Shown in pieces: positions 54,150 through 63,099 of a stretch of 64,000 nt of DNA. The notes beneath the pieces are model-generated. The model worked only from the letters and a program-made list of their open reading frames with translations, had not been told where the DNA came from and made no database searches. The position numbers were made by a program, and so were the translations under genes. The stretch is from an uncultured Selenomonadaceae bacterium (GTDB lineage: Bacteria > Bacillota > Negativicutes > Selenomonadales > Selenomonadaceae): positions 140,301 through 204,300 of the forward strand of contig CACYXR010000004.1 in NCBI GenBank assembly GCA_902778455.1, given 5' to 3'. The number at the start of each line of letters is the position of its first letter. The first letter of the stretch is position 1.

Positions 54150-54949
54150 TTATGCGCCTCGTCCACGATTCTGTCTATTGTTTCTTCCGTCAGCGCCGAC
54201 GATTCGCCCGATTGTACCAAATGCACAAGATACTCGATATTTCCTTCCGGCCCCTTGATGGGCGAGAAGGTCAGCCCCACCGGGAAAAAGCCGATTTCCC
54301 GGCTGTATGTGATTACCGCGCGGATCACCGAGCGATGAACCTCCGGATCGCGCACCACGCCTTTTTTCCCGACGTTGCCGCGCCCCGCCTCGAACTGCGG
54401 CTTGATCAGCGCCACGATCTCGCCCGTATCCTTCAAAAGCGCCTTCGCCGGCTCCAACACCTTCGTCAGCGAAATGAACGCGACGTCGATGGACGCAAAA
54501 TCCAACAGCTCGCCGATATCTTCCGGACGCACATAGCGGATATTCGTGCGCTCCATATTCACGACGCGCGGATCGCTGCGAAGCTTCCATGCAAGCTGCC
54601 CGTAGCCCACATCAATGGCGAACACCTTCGCCGCGCCGCGCTGGAGCGCGCAGTCGGTGAAGCCGCCCGTGGACGCGCCGATGTCGGCGGCGACTTTTCC
54701 TTCCATAGAAATGCCGAAGGTTTCCATCGCCTTTTCCAGCTTCAGCCCGCCCCGGCTTACATAGGGCAGCGCGTCGCCGAGAACGCGAAGCTCCGCGTCC
54801 TCCTTCACCATCGTCCCGGCCTTGTCGATTTTCTGGCCGTTGACCAGCACAAGCCCCGCCATCAGCGTCGTTTTCGCTTTTTCCCGCGTCTCGGCGAGCC
54901 CGCGCTTCACCAGCAATACGTCCAGCCGTTCCTTGTGTATCTTTTCCAT
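54140..54949 (-). CDS. tlyA: TlyA family rRNA 2'-O-methyltransferase / hemolysin homologue
   Basis: The 269-residue protein has an N-terminal S4 RNA-binding domain (RLDVLLVKRGLAETREKAK) and an FtsJ-like methyltransferase domain with the SAM-binding motif DIGASTGGFTDCAL. Relatives methylate 16S and 23S rRNA. It is 1 bp downstream of dxs, and the last three codons lie in a palindromic repeat. Confidence 0.93.
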   Translation of the reverse strand: MEKIHKERLDVLLVKRGLAETREKAKTTLMAGLVLVNGQKIDKAGTMVKEDAELRVLGDALPYVSRGGLKLEKAMETFGISMEGKVAADIGASTGGFTDCALQRGAAKVFAIDVGYGQLAWKLRSDPRVVNMERTNIRYVRPEDIGELLDFASIDVAFISLTKVLEPAKALLKDTGEIVALIKPQFEAGRGNVGKKGVVRDPEVHRSVIRAVITYSREIGFFPVGLTFSPIKGPEGNIEYLVHLVQSGESSALTEETIDRIVDEAHKEL

Positions 54950-54950
54950 T

Positions 54951-56831
54951 TCAGGCGAGCCCCGTCCATTTCTTCATGATCTTTTCCGCGATTTGCTCCG
55001 GCAAAAGCCCGCAGGATTCCAGGAGTTTTGATTTCGCGCCCTGGGACACGAACCGATCCGGGATGCCGATCCGAAGCAGCGGCGTCCCGTGTCCCGCGTC
55101 CGCCATATATTCCGCCACCGCCGAGCCGAAGCCCCCCGGCAGCACGTTTTCTTCCAAAGTAACGATCAATTTGTTTTTCTTTGCCGCCGCGTCGATGATC
55201 GCCTTGTCCAGCGGCTTGACAAAACGCATATTGACGACGGAAGCACGGATGCCTTTTTCTTCCAGCATGGCCGCCGCTTTTTTCGCCGCGTCCACCATCG
55301 TGCCCACCGCCAGCAGCGCCACGTCGTCGGCTTCCGAAAGCACCTCCGCCTTGCCGATTTCCAGCTCCCGGAAGCCTTCGGATAATGCAACGCCCAGACC
55401 CGCGCCGCGCGGATAGCGAATTGCTGTCGGCGAATCCATATGCACCGCCGTGTAGAGCATATCGCGGAGCTCGTTCTCATCCTTCGGCACGAAAACCGTC
55501 ATGCCCGGCATCGTCCGGAGATAGGACAAGTCGAATACGCCGTGGTGCGTCGGCCCGTCCTCGCCCACCAGTCCGCCCCGGTCGAGGCAGAGAGTCACGG
55601 GCAGGTTTTGCAGGCAGACGTCGTGCATCAGCTGATCATAGGCGCGCTGAGCGAAGGTCGAGTAGATGGCCGCCACCGGATGCAGCCCCGCCGCCGCCAT
55701 CCCCGCCGCCAAGGTCACCGCGTGCTCCTCGGCAATGCCCACGTCGAAAAACCGCTTCGGAAAACGCTCGCCGAATTTCTTCAGTCCCGTACCGCTCGGC
55801 ATCGCCGCCGTGATGGCCGTAATGCCCGGCATTTCCTGTGCCAGCTCGATCAGCGCGTCGCCGAACACCGAGGTGTAGGACGCGGGGGCCGACGGATCTT
55901 TCTTCACCGCTCCTGTCGCCGCGTCAAACTTCCCGACGCCGTGGAACTTGTCCGGTTCCGTTTCCGCCGGCAGATAGCCGCATCCCTTTCTCGTCCGCAC
56001 ATGGACGAGAATCGGGCCGTCCATCATGCAGGCCTCGGAAAACACGTCGCGCATCAGCCGGATATTGTGCCCGTCAATGGGCCCGACATAGGTAAAGCCC
56101 ATTTCCTCAAAAAGGCCGCCCGGCACCAGTACGGATTTTACGCCCTCTTTGATAAATTCCGCCGTCTTGACCACCGTATCCCCGATATGCGGGATACTGC
56201 GGAGGAATCCTTTGATGTCCTCCTTCGCGCGGTTGTACTGCGGCGCGACGCGGATACGGGAAAGATACTCGCTCATCGCGCCGACATTGAAATCAATGCT
56301 CATGCCGTTGTCATTCAAGACGACGATCAGATTTTTTCCGATATCCCCCGCGTGATTCAAAGCCTCGAAAGCCTCGCCGCCCGTCATGGCGCCGTCGCCG
56401 ATGACCGCGACGATATGCTCGCCGCGTCCTTTGAGGTCGCGGGCAATCGCCATGCCGAGAGCCGCCGAGATCGACGTGCTGGCGTGACCGACGCCGAAAG
56501 CGTCGTACTCGGACTCTGCGCGGGACGGAAAGCCGGTGATGCCCTGCCATTGGCGCAGGGCAGAAAAACGATCCCTGCGCCCGGTCAATATCTTATGCGC
56601 ATAGGCCTGATGCCCGACGTCCCAAACCACCTTGTCCATCGGCAAATGCAGCACGCTGTAAAGCGCCAGCGTCAGCTCGATTGCACCGAGACTCGGCGCG
56701 AGATGGCCGCCCGTCTGCGACACCGTGGAGACAATCAATTCGCGAAGCTCCGCCGCCAATGCTTCCAATTCTTCCGTCGAAAGATTATGCAGTTTTTCCG
56801 GCTCGTCAATCCTGTCCAAAAGGTTGCCCAT
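54951..56831 (-). CDS. dxs: 1-deoxy-D-xylulose-5-phosphate synthase
   Basis: The 626-residue thiamine diphosphate enzyme condenses pyruvate and glyceraldehyde-3-phosphate at the entry to the MEP pathway. The cofactor motif GDGAMTGGEAFEALN, the YPRG and LDRGGLVGEDGPTHHG segments are as expected. The ATG at 56831 is preferred although the ribosome site is weak. It follows ispA by about 19 bp and precedes tlyA. Confidence 0.97.
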   Translation of the reverse strand: MGNLLDRIDEPEKLHNLSTEELEALAAELRELIVSTVSQTGGHLAPSLGAIELTLALYSVLHLPMDKVVWDVGHQAYAHKILTGRRDRFSALRQWQGITGFPSRAESEYDAFGVGHASTSISAALGMAIARDLKGRGEHIVAVIGDGAMTGGEAFEALNHAGDIGKNLIVVLNDNGMSIDFNVGAMSEYLSRIRVAPQYNRAKEDIKGFLRSIPHIGDTVVKTAEFIKEGVKSVLVPGGLFEEMGFTYVGPIDGHNIRLMRDVFSEACMMDGPILVHVRTRKGCGYLPAETEPDKFHGVGKFDAATGAVKKDPSAPASYTSVFGDALIELAQEMPGITAITAAMPSGTGLKKFGERFPKRFFDVGIAEEHAVTLAAGMAAAGLHPVAAIYSTFAQRAYDQLMHDVCLQNLPVTLCLDRGGLVGEDGPTHHGVFDLSYLRTMPGMTVFVPKDENELRDMLYTAVHMDSPTAIRYPRGAGLGVALSEGFRELEIGKAEVLSEADDVALLAVGTMVDAAKKAAAMLEEKGIRASVVNMRFVKPLDKAIIDAAAKKNKLIVTLEENVLPGGFGSAVAEYMADAGHGTPLLRIGIPDRFVSQGAKSKLLESCGLLPEQIAEKIMKKWTGLA

Positions 56832-56850
56832 ACTTTTCAACCAATCCCGT

Positions 56851-57735
56851 CTATCTGTCTCTTGTAATCAAATATTCCGCGAGTTCGTCCAAAAACGCTG
56901 CTTTCTCCCCCAGCGGCGCCAGCGAACTATGCGCCCTGTCCACCGCTTCCCGCGCGAGGCGTTTCGCCTCGTCCAGCGAAGTCAGAGTCACATACGTCGA
57001 TTTATGATTGCGCTCGTCGCTGCCCACGGGCTTTCCGATAGCCGCCTCGTCGCCCGTCACGTCAAGAATGTCGTCGGTAATCTGGAACGCCAGGCCGAAG
57101 GCATCCGCGTATTCCGTCAGCGCCGCCAGCTTCGCGTCGTTCGCCCCCGCGAGGATCGCGCCGGAACGCACCGCCGCGCGAAAAAGCGCACCGGTCTTTG
57201 CCATGTGCATCCGGCAAAGCGTTTCACGATCGATATGTTTTCCCTCCGACGCGAGGTCCAGCGCCTGTCCGCCGACCATGCCGTCCGGCCCCGCCGCTGT
57301 GCTGAACTCCCGCACCACACGGACAAGGGTTTCCGGCGAAACGCCCTTTTGCCGCAGCAACACCTCAAAGGCCAGCGTCAGCAGCGCGTCTCCCGCCAGC
57401 GTCGCGATGCCCGCACCGTACACTTTATGGTTCGTCAGCCGTCCCCGGCGGTAATCGTCGTTGTCCATCGCCGGAAGATCGTCGTGGATCAGGGAATAAG
57501 TATGAATCATTTCAAGGGCGCAGGCCGATATCAAAAAATCGTCGCCCCTGCCGCCTGCCGCGTCCGCCGCAGCCATCAAAAGAATCGGGCGAAGCCGTTT
57601 CCCTCCCGCCATCAGGCTGTATTTCATCGACTCCGCAAGCCGCGCGTCAAAGGCCTCGTCCTCCCGGAGCTCGCGAAGAAGCCCTTCCTCGACCAGCGCG
57701 CGCCGACGCGCCCATTCCTCTTTTCGCATCCTCAT
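56851..57735 (-). CDS. ispA: Polyprenyl diphosphate synthase (farnesyl/geranylgeranyl type)
   Basis: The 294-residue prenyltransferase has the two Asp-rich motifs DDLPAMDND (first) and DDILDVTGD (second). It extends isoprenoid chains from IPP and DMAPP. The ATG at 57735 overlaps the xseB stop as ATGA. Product chain length cannot be read with certainty; the position next to dxs matches the FPP synthase of Firmicutes. Confidence 0.93.
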   Translation of the reverse strand: MRMRKEEWARRRALVEEGLLRELREDEAFDARLAESMKYSLMAGGKRLRPILLMAAADAAGGRGDDFLISACALEMIHTYSLIHDDLPAMDNDDYRRGRLTNHKVYGAGIATLAGDALLTLAFEVLLRQKGVSPETLVRVVREFSTAAGPDGMVGGQALDLASEGKHIDRETLCRMHMAKTGALFRAAVRSGAILAGANDAKLAALTEYADAFGLAFQITDDILDVTGDEAAIGKPVGSDERNHKSTYVTLTSLDEAKRLAREAVDRAHSSLAPLGEKAAFLDELAEYLITRDR

Positions 57736-57986
57736 TCACCTTCGATTGCCAATTCCAAAGCTTCCGTTTCTTCCTTGCCTTCCTTCACGAGCAGGTCCAT
57801 AGTCTTTTCCGCCCGCTCCAGCGCCTTCATACACTTCTGGGAAAGCCGGATGCCCCGGCTGTAATTCTCCATCAAATCGGCCAGGCTGGGCTCGCCGGTC
57901 TCCATCTGCTCCACGATTGCTTCAAGCTCCGCCAGCGATTCCTCAAAGGACGCTTCCTTCGCCGCTTCTTTCCGCGCCGCCATCAT
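57732..57986 (-). CDS. xseB: Exonuclease VII small subunit
   Basis: The 84-residue helical protein has FEESLAELEAIVEQMETGEPSL, the XseB signature, and YSRGIRLSQKCMKAL. It partners XseA in the single-strand exonuclease. Overlaps xseA and ispA by ATGA junctions. Confidence 0.95.
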   Translation of the reverse strand: MMAARKEAAKEASFEESLAELEAIVEQMETGEPSLADLMENYSRGIRLSQKCMKALERAEKTMDLLVKEGKEETEALELAIEGE

Positions 57987-59194
57987 CCGTTTCCTCCTTG
58001 CTCCACTTCCCGCACGTCCGCATGAACGCGCCCGTCTGCCAAAACCACGGTCAATTTATCGCCCGCGTGCGTGTTTGCCGCAGAGCGAACCAGTTTCCCC
58101 TTGTCGTCCTCTACGATACTGTATCCGCGCCGCAGCATGCGGATCGGATTCAAAAGCTCCATTCGGTCCAGCGTCATATCGAGACGCTGCTGCTTTTCGC
58201 GGAAAACCTGCCGGACGCCCGCGGAAAGCGCATCGGACGCATTCTTCAATCTGTCTCGTTTCAAATCCATAATCCGCTGCGGCGTCGCCATCGACTTCCG
58301 CCGCAGGCACAGAAGGAGCTTCATGCGCTTCGCGTTCATCCAGCGGCCCCGCGCCCCCGAAAGCCGGGCACGGAGTCCTTCAATCTGCGCCGAAAGCTCC
58401 CGCGAATCCGGCACCGCCAGCTCCGCCGCCTGGGACGGCGTCGCCGCGCGCACATCTGCCGCCAGATCGGATAGCGTGTAGTCGGTCTCGTGCCCCACCG
58501 CGGAAATCACCGGGATTTTCGACGCGTAAACCGCGCGGACGACCGTCTCCGTGTTGAACGACCAGAGATCCTCCGCCGAGCCGCCGCCCCGCCCGACAAT
58601 CAGTACATCGACGGGGAATTTCTCGTTGAAATACCGGACGCCCGCCGCCACTTCCTCCGCCGAGCCCTCGCCCTGCACCTGCACCGGATATAAAACGAGC
58701 TGCACCGACGGGAACCGCCGCTTCGACACGCGGTAAATATCCCGGATTACCGCGCCGGAAAGCGAAGTCACCACGCCGATCTTTTTCGGGAATTTCGGCA
58801 GCGGCTTCTTGTGCGCCGCGTCAAACAGCCCCTCCGCCGTCAGCTTCTCCTTGATCTGCTGGAAAGCCGCGGCGAGGTCTCCCGTGCCCTCGGGAATCAG
58901 CGACTCCACATAAAGCTGGTAAACGCCGTTCGCCTCATACACGCGGACAGAGCCGCCCGCGATGACTTGCATGCCGTCCTTCGGCTGGAAACGCAGTCCC
59001 TTGTCGCGCCACGAAAACATCACGCACTTCAGGCAGGCGTCTTTATCCTTCAAGGTAAAATACGCATGCCCCGAACGGTACGTATTGAAATTGGAAATCT
59101 CGCCGCGCACCATCACGCTGCGCAGAATCGGATCCCCCGCAATCAGTTTCCGTATCCATCGCGTCACTTCGCCGACACTGTGAACGCTTCCCAT
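57983..59194 (-). CDS. xseA: Exonuclease VII large subunit
   Basis: The 403-residue subunit has an N-terminal OB fold (ISNFNTYRSGHAYFTLKD), the nuclease core with RGGGSAEDLWSFN, and a helical C-terminal region that binds XseB. It degrades single-stranded DNA to oligonucleotides. Preceded by a terminator separating it from nusB. Confidence 0.96.
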   Translation of the reverse strand: MGSVHSVGEVTRWIRKLIAGDPILRSVMVRGEISNFNTYRSGHAYFTLKDKDACLKCVMFSWRDKGLRFQPKDGMQVIAGGSVRVYEANGVYQLYVESLIPEGTGDLAAAFQQIKEKLTAEGLFDAAHKKPLPKFPKKIGVVTSLSGAVIRDIYRVSKRRFPSVQLVLYPVQVQGEGSAEEVAAGVRYFNEKFPVDVLIVGRGGGSAEDLWSFNTETVVRAVYASKIPVISAVGHETDYTLSDLAADVRAATPSQAAELAVPDSRELSAQIEGLRARLSGARGRWMNAKRMKLLLCLRRKSMATPQRIMDLKRDRLKNASDALSAGVRQVFREKQQRLDMTLDRMELLNPIRMLRRGYSIVEDDKGKLVRSAANTHAGDKLTVVLADGRVHADVREVEQGGNG

Positions 59195-59216
59195 ACGCCC
59201 CTATCCTTTCCGTAAG

Positions 59217-59253
59217 AAAAAAGCCAGACCCCTGTTTCGCGAAGCCCGGCTTC
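59217..59253 (-). terminator. Terminator after nusB
   Basis: Stem AGCCGGG / CTGGCT-type with a T-run on the minus strand; ends the asp23-amaP-nusB unit. Confidence 0.65.
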
Positions 59254-59263
59254 TCCCAACTAC

Positions 59264-59704
59264 TTATTGCTCTTCCCGCATCATCGTTCCGAGGACGCCG
59301 TTGACGAAGCGGCCCGAATTATCCGTGCCGAACTTCTTCGCCAGCTCCACCGCCTCGTTGATGACAATGCCCGGCGTCAAGTCCGACTCGCTTTGAAGCT
59401 CGTACACGGCCAGCCGCAGGACGCTACGATCGATACCCGCCATGCGCGAAACCTTCCACTCTTTGGAAAGCTCCGAAAGCTTCTCATCTATCGACGCAAG
59501 GCTCTCGCACGTCCCCGAGACCAGCGACCACGCATACGCGTAATCCTTCTCCCGATTCCTCTCGTCCGAATCCTCCGGCGCGCCGTCCTGCCATGCCGCA
59601 TCCAGCGCCCGTTTCCAATCCTCCCTCGCGCCTTCCGGCGAAGGGTTCATATCGAGCTGGAAAAGCGCCTGCATCGCCGCCTCCCGCGCCCGTCTTCGAC
59701 TCAT
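59264..59704 (-). CDS. nusB: Transcription antitermination factor NusB
   Basis: 146 residues beginning MSRRRAREAAMQALFQLD, with C-terminal PGIVINEAVELAKKFGTDNSGRFVNGVLG, both family signatures. NusB binds the boxA of rRNA transcripts. ATG at 59704 lies 11 bp from GGAGG. Follows the DUF2273 gene. Confidence 0.96.
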   Translation of the reverse strand: MSRRRAREAAMQALFQLDMNPSPEGAREDWKRALDAAWQDGAPEDSDERNREKDYAYAWSLVSGTCESLASIDEKLSELSKEWKVSRMAGIDRSVLRLAVYELQSESDLTPGIVINEAVELAKKFGTDNSGRFVNGVLGTMMREEQ

Positions 59705-59712
59705 AACCCAGA

Positions 59713-59967
59713 CTACCTCCTGCGAATCAGGTCGAGCATCCCCTTCACGCCGACCTCCCGAAGTCTTTGCAGCCAACCGTCGTCGGCATCGTCAATCTGC
59801 TTGCCCAGCCAAAGCCCGACTGCCACGCAAAAACCGATGAACAGCATATTCCAAAAGCCGAACAGCAAAATCGACACCGCGATCAGCGCGCCCAATACGG
59901 CGCCCAATACGCAGCCGCGATGATTCTCCCACGCCTCCTGAAAGAGCCGTACACATTCTTCCTTCAT
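59713..59967 (-). CDS. DUF2273 small membrane protein
   Basis: About 84 residues with two adjacent hydrophobic helices (VLGAVLGALIAVSILLFGF and MLFIGFCVAVGLWLG) and a charged tail. DUF2273 proteins lie with Asp23 and AmaP genes in Firmicutes, as here. I favour the ATG at 59967, which has GGTGGG upstream; an ATG at 59982 is possible. Precise role unknown; likely part of the envelope-stress module. Confidence 0.85.
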   Translation of the reverse strand: MKEECVRLFQEAWENHRGCVLGAVLGALIAVSILLFGFWNMLFIGFCVAVGLWLGKQIDDADDGWLQRLREVGVKGMLDLIRRR

Positions 59968-59985
59968 TTCGCTGCCCACCATCCG

Positions 59986-60579
59986 TCAGGACACGCGCGA
60001 CTGCTTCGCCGCATCCTTGCCTGCAATCTCGGCGACCGAAATATCAATCGAATAATCTTTAAGGCCGAGCACTTCGTTCACCTGCTCCGAAACCGCCGCC
60101 CGGACCGCATCCGAAACCTGCGCGACATTCTTTCTCGCGCCCAGTTCAAGATCGAGCCTGATCGCCACCGACGAAGACACTTTGCCCTCGCCGCCTGCCA
60201 CGCGGCGCGACTCCACCTTCGCATTGGCATTTTCAACGCCCTGAACCTTCATCGCGCACTTCTCGGCAAGATTCGAGACCGCCGGCACCGCGACGCGCAC
60301 TTCTCCGCCTTCGCCATGCACGACGACCGCCTCCGGCTCTTTCTCCTTCTTTTCCTCATGCTTCGATCCGCCGGAAAAACTGCACGCCAAAAGATGCACG
60401 CTGAGAATGAATACGAGCGCCGCCACCGCCAGCGTTTCCCAACGGGAAAGGACAAACGCGGTCTCATTCAAAATGACCGGAATCGGGAACACCGGGAGGC
60501 AAAGCACGATCACGCCCAGCGCCGCCAGCGCGATAGCCAGCGTGTACAGGAACAGCAAAAAACGATTGATATATCCCAT
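59986..60579 (-). CDS. amaP: Alkaline shock response membrane anchor AmaP
   Basis: The 197-residue protein has two N-terminal membrane helices (about 6-30 and 50-72), a charged linker (EEKKEKEPEAV), and a C-terminal Asp23-like domain. AmaP anchors Asp23 at the membrane in Staphylococcus. It sits 20 bp after asp23 and before the DUF2273 gene. Confidence 0.88.
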   Translation of the reverse strand: MGYINRFLLFLYTLAIALAALGVIVLCLPVFPIPVILNETAFVLSRWETLAVAALVFILSVHLLACSFSGGSKHEEKKEKEPEAVVVHGEGGEVRVAVPAVSNLAEKCAMKVQGVENANAKVESRRVAGGEGKVSSSVAIRLDLELGARKNVAQVSDAVRAAVSEQVNEVLGLKDYSIDISVAEIAGKDAAKQSRVS

Positions 60580-60599
60580 ACTCTTTAGCCTACCTTACC

Positions 60600-61010
60600 T
60601 CAGCGAACGCGAGTGGCTGCTTCCTCTTCCTTCGGCTCTTCCTCGGGAACGCCGACGCCCTGCACATGCACATTGACCTCGACCACGGAAAGGCCCGTCA
60701 TCGTCTCGATAGCCTGCTTGACATTCTCCTGCACCGCCAGCGCGACCTCGGGAATCCGAACCCCGTATTTCACGATAATATAGAGATCCACGGCCGCCTC
60801 AGTCTCGCCAACCTCGACCTTGACGCCCTTCGCGAAATTCTTCTTGCCGAGAATCTCCGCGATGCCGCCGGCAATACCGCCGCTCATGCCTTCGATGCCC
60901 TTGACTTCCGTCGCCGCAAGGCCCGCGATAATGCTGACAACCTCATCCGCAATCCGCACCGCGCCCAGCGCGCCCTTCTTGTTCAAAGCCTCCGATTTGT
61001 TCTCTGCCAT
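60600..61010 (-). CDS. Asp23/Gls24 family envelope stress protein
   Basis: A 136-residue soluble Asp23 protein: GAVRIADEVVSIIAGLAA, VEVGETEAAVDLYIIVKYG, and METMTGLSVVEVNVHV are the family segments. It forms a membrane-associated layer via AmaP. First gene of asp23-amaP-DUF2273-nusB with its own promoter. Confidence 0.93.
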   Translation of the reverse strand: MAENKSEALNKKGALGAVRIADEVVSIIAGLAATEVKGIEGMSGGIAGGIAEILGKKNFAKGVKVEVGETEAAVDLYIIVKYGVRIPEVALAVQENVKQAIETMTGLSVVEVNVHVQGVGVPEEEPKEEEAATRVR

Positions 61011-61099
61011 GAAAAAAACCTCCCCTTATCGTTATATTCTGCCGTCCGGCAGGGCAATCCTCCGCCTCTCCCGCAACCGGGAGACACATTACCGCTTTT

Positions 61100-61128
61100 A
61101 TTATAGCAGACATTCCCTCAACAAACAA
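61100..61128 (-). promoter_or_regulatory. Promoter of the asp23 unit
   Basis: Minus strand TTGTTT, 17 bp, TATAAT. Confidence 0.65.
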
Positions 61129-61170
61129 TCAAAATCATTTCACGACTTTTTCAAAAAAGAGCCGAAAAAG

Positions 61171-61205
61171 AAAAGCCCTCCCGAAACCAAATATCGGAAG
61201 AGCTT
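61171..61205 (-). terminator. Terminator after the EndoU partner gene
   Basis: Imperfect stem AAGCTCTTCCGA / TCGGGAGGGCTT with T-rich tail on the minus strand. Confidence 0.6.
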
Positions 61206-61276
61206 CATCCCATTTCTTTTCCTATCGGAACACCGTAAATCCGATTTCCCTCCGAAGGAGAAAAACACTCCGGCAT

Positions 61277-61600
61277 TTATATTGCTTTGTATGCCTCGAC
61301 ATATTCCTCGGCAATCTCCAGCAGCGCCTCCGTCCCGATCTCGCATTCCTTTCCCGAAATGTCGTCGCAGATCGTCGTCGTCTCCGGCGTGATCTCGAGA
61401 CTGAACACATTCCCGGCAAACGAGCCTTTCTCTTTCCTGCCGTCCGCCACCTCATCCAGCGCATCGACAATCGCCGAGCCGAAATTCCGCGCCTCCGCCA
61501 GCAGGAATGTCGCCGCCAATTCATACCGATCATCCTCGAATGTCACAATCGGAAGCGGATTGTCTTTCCCCTCGATTTCAATCTTATATTTCAGCATCAT
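61277..61600 (-). CDS. Probable immunity protein for the EndoU toxin
   Basis: A 107-residue acidic cytoplasmic protein (no signal peptide, no membrane helix), with segments LLAEARNFGSAIVDALDEV and EALLEIAEEYVEAY. Its ATG overlaps the toxin stop codon as ATGA, the usual toxin-then-immunity order of polymorphic toxin systems. I recognise no family. The acidic character fits binding to a basic nuclease. Function is inferred from position. Confidence 0.7.
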   Translation of the reverse strand: MMLKYKIEIEGKDNPLPIVTFEDDRYELAATFLLAEARNFGSAIVDALDEVADGRKEKGSFAGNVFSLEITPETTTICDDISGKECEIGTEALLEIAEEYVEAYKAI

Positions 61601-62238
61601 TTCTTCCCCCGATGAATCGGATAAGCCGTCAGGATTTTCCGATTGTCGTCCAAATACATATCAATCTCCAGCTTGCCCGCATGCCCGATCCAGAGCGAAC
61701 CGTGCGGATTCTTCGGATCGTTCACCGCTTCCTTGTAAGCGGTATTGATGGCGTCTACCACATCCTGCGGCGTCCAGTCCTCGGGATAGAACGAGCTGAA
61801 GCCCTCCTTCTTCACGCCGTCCACCTCGACCTTCGCCGTGAAGACGCCGTTCTCGTCCTTCTTGCCCCGCGTACCGTCGAGAATTCTTCCCTTGCTGTCC
61901 GTGATTTTGCTGTAATGGAACCCGGTAGCCTTGCCCTTCTTGTTCACAGTGCCGTCGAAAATATGCTCCAGCCCGTGCCGCGAGAAATTCTCCGTATTCT
62001 TGAGCTTCTTGACGTCGCTCATCGTATAGCTCGACTTCTTGTCGGACCTCGAGGCCTCGTCCTTCTTGTCGTCCCTGGAATCTTTCTTGTCCTGCCTGTC
62101 CGGCTTCTGCTGCGAAGTCTGAGAGGTCTGCGCCGAGCCGCCGGAAGACGAGCTCTTCCCCCCGCCGCAGCCGGCCGCCGCAACGACAAACACCATCGCC
62201 GCAAAGAGCGCGATCAGCTTCATAATAGTATGTTTCAT
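61597..62238 (-). CDS. Lipoprotein with C-terminal EndoU-like nuclease domain
   Basis: The 213-residue protein has a signal peptide with a lipobox cysteine at Cys24 (VAAAGC), a long Ser/Lys/Asp-rich linker (27-75), and a C-terminal domain (about 85-210) matching the bacterial EndoU RNase pattern. Its candidate active site is His92 (EHIFDG), His108 (GFHYS), a Lys near 143-144, SSFYPEDW at 148-155 and TAYPIH at the end. EndoU toxins occur in contact-dependent inhibition systems. A lipid-anchored version with a downstream partner suggests a small exported toxin. The start at 62238 follows AAAGGA. Confidence 0.78.
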   Translation of the reverse strand: MKHTIMKLIALFAAMVFVVAAAGCGGGKSSSSGGSAQTSQTSQQKPDRQDKKDSRDDKKDEASRSDKKSSYTMSDVKKLKNTENFSRHGLEHIFDGTVNKKGKATGFHYSKITDSKGRILDGTRGKKDENGVFTAKVEVDGVKKEGFSSFYPEDWTPQDVVDAINTAYKEAVNDPKNPHGSLWIGHAGKLEIDMYLDDNRKILTAYPIHRGKK

Positions 62239-62278
62239 ACGCGATGTTCCTTTCCGTAAAATGATAATTTCCGTGTTT

Positions 62279-62307
62279 ATTATACTATCCGCAGGGATGT
62301 CTGACAA
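62279..62307 (-). promoter_or_regulatory. Promoter of the EndoU lipoprotein unit
   Basis: Minus strand TTGTCA, 17 bp, TATAAT. Confidence 0.75.
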
Positions 62308-62345
62308 GCGCAGGATATTGCTTCCTGGTTTCCGTTCCCTTTGCC

Positions 62346-62376
62346 TTGCCCCCCACGTCCCTTTCTGTGTTATAAT
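62346..62376 (+). promoter_or_regulatory. Promoter of the AraC gene
   Basis: TTGCCC, 19 bp, TATAAT on the plus strand; it diverges from the toxin promoter about 60 bp away. Confidence 0.5.
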
Positions 62377-62425
62377 ACTTGCGAAGCGCCAAAATACGCG
62401 CCATCGAAGAAAGAGGCAGCCGGAC

Positions 62426-63049
62426 ATGAAAACAAAACCTGCAACGGAAAAGCTCGATTTCATCGAAGACAAATCGACCGGAATAGAAATCGTCAGCCTT
62501 GAACATGTGCGTTTCTCTTATCCGCCGCATACACATACAGGACACTACGTCCTGGGAATTGTAACGGAAGGAAGCATTGCGATCCGTATCGGTGATGAAC
62601 GGTTTGAATGCAATGCGGGCGAATATTTCTCGGTGTTCCCGGACGTCTGCCATTCCATTCAGCCCGCCTCCGACGCTTACTCCATGATAACCACATGCAT
62701 CCCGAAACAAAACAACGTTTCCAAAGAACTGGACATCATCAAAAAGAAAATCATCGGCAACCCGGCGATGGAAATCAGCGTCGCGACAATGTCGGAACAG
62801 GTGCATATCAGTTCCTACCACATGATCCGCAAATTCGCCGCAGAAAACGGACTCACGCCGCACCAGTTCCAGTTGCAGTGCCGCGTGCGGAAAGCACAGG
62901 AACTTCTGAAACAAGGCTATAAAGTCGTTGACGTCGCCCACATGGTCGGATTCTGCGACCAAAGCCATCTGGACCGGGTATTCAAAAAACAGGTGGGCAT
63001 ATCCCCGACCCGATTTGCAAACTCCGCAATTTCATCCAATGCGCCATAA
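62426..63049 (+). CDS. AraC family transcriptional regulator
   Basis: The 207-residue protein has an N-terminal cupin-like sensing domain (YPPHTHTGHYVLGIVTEGSI) and a C-terminal pair of helix-turn-helix motifs (MSEQVHISSYHMIRKFAAENGLTP and VAHMVGFCDQSHLDRVFKKQVG). The ATG at 62426 is preferred over earlier in-frame codons that overlap the promoter. It precedes the cupin gene on the same strand with about 50 bp between. The effector is unknown. Confidence 0.88.
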   Translation: MKTKPATEKLDFIEDKSTGIEIVSLEHVRFSYPPHTHTGHYVLGIVTEGSIAIRIGDERFECNAGEYFSVFPDVCHSIQPASDAYSMITTCIPKQNNVSKELDIIKKKIIGNPAMEISVATMSEQVHISSYHMIRKFAAENGLTPHQFQLQCRVRKAQELLKQGYKVVDVAHMVGFCDQSHLDRVFKKQVGISPTRFANSAISSNAP

Positions 63050-63099
63050 GACATTTCTGTTATGATTGCCTCATCAAATAGAAATGGAGGTCAATCATT

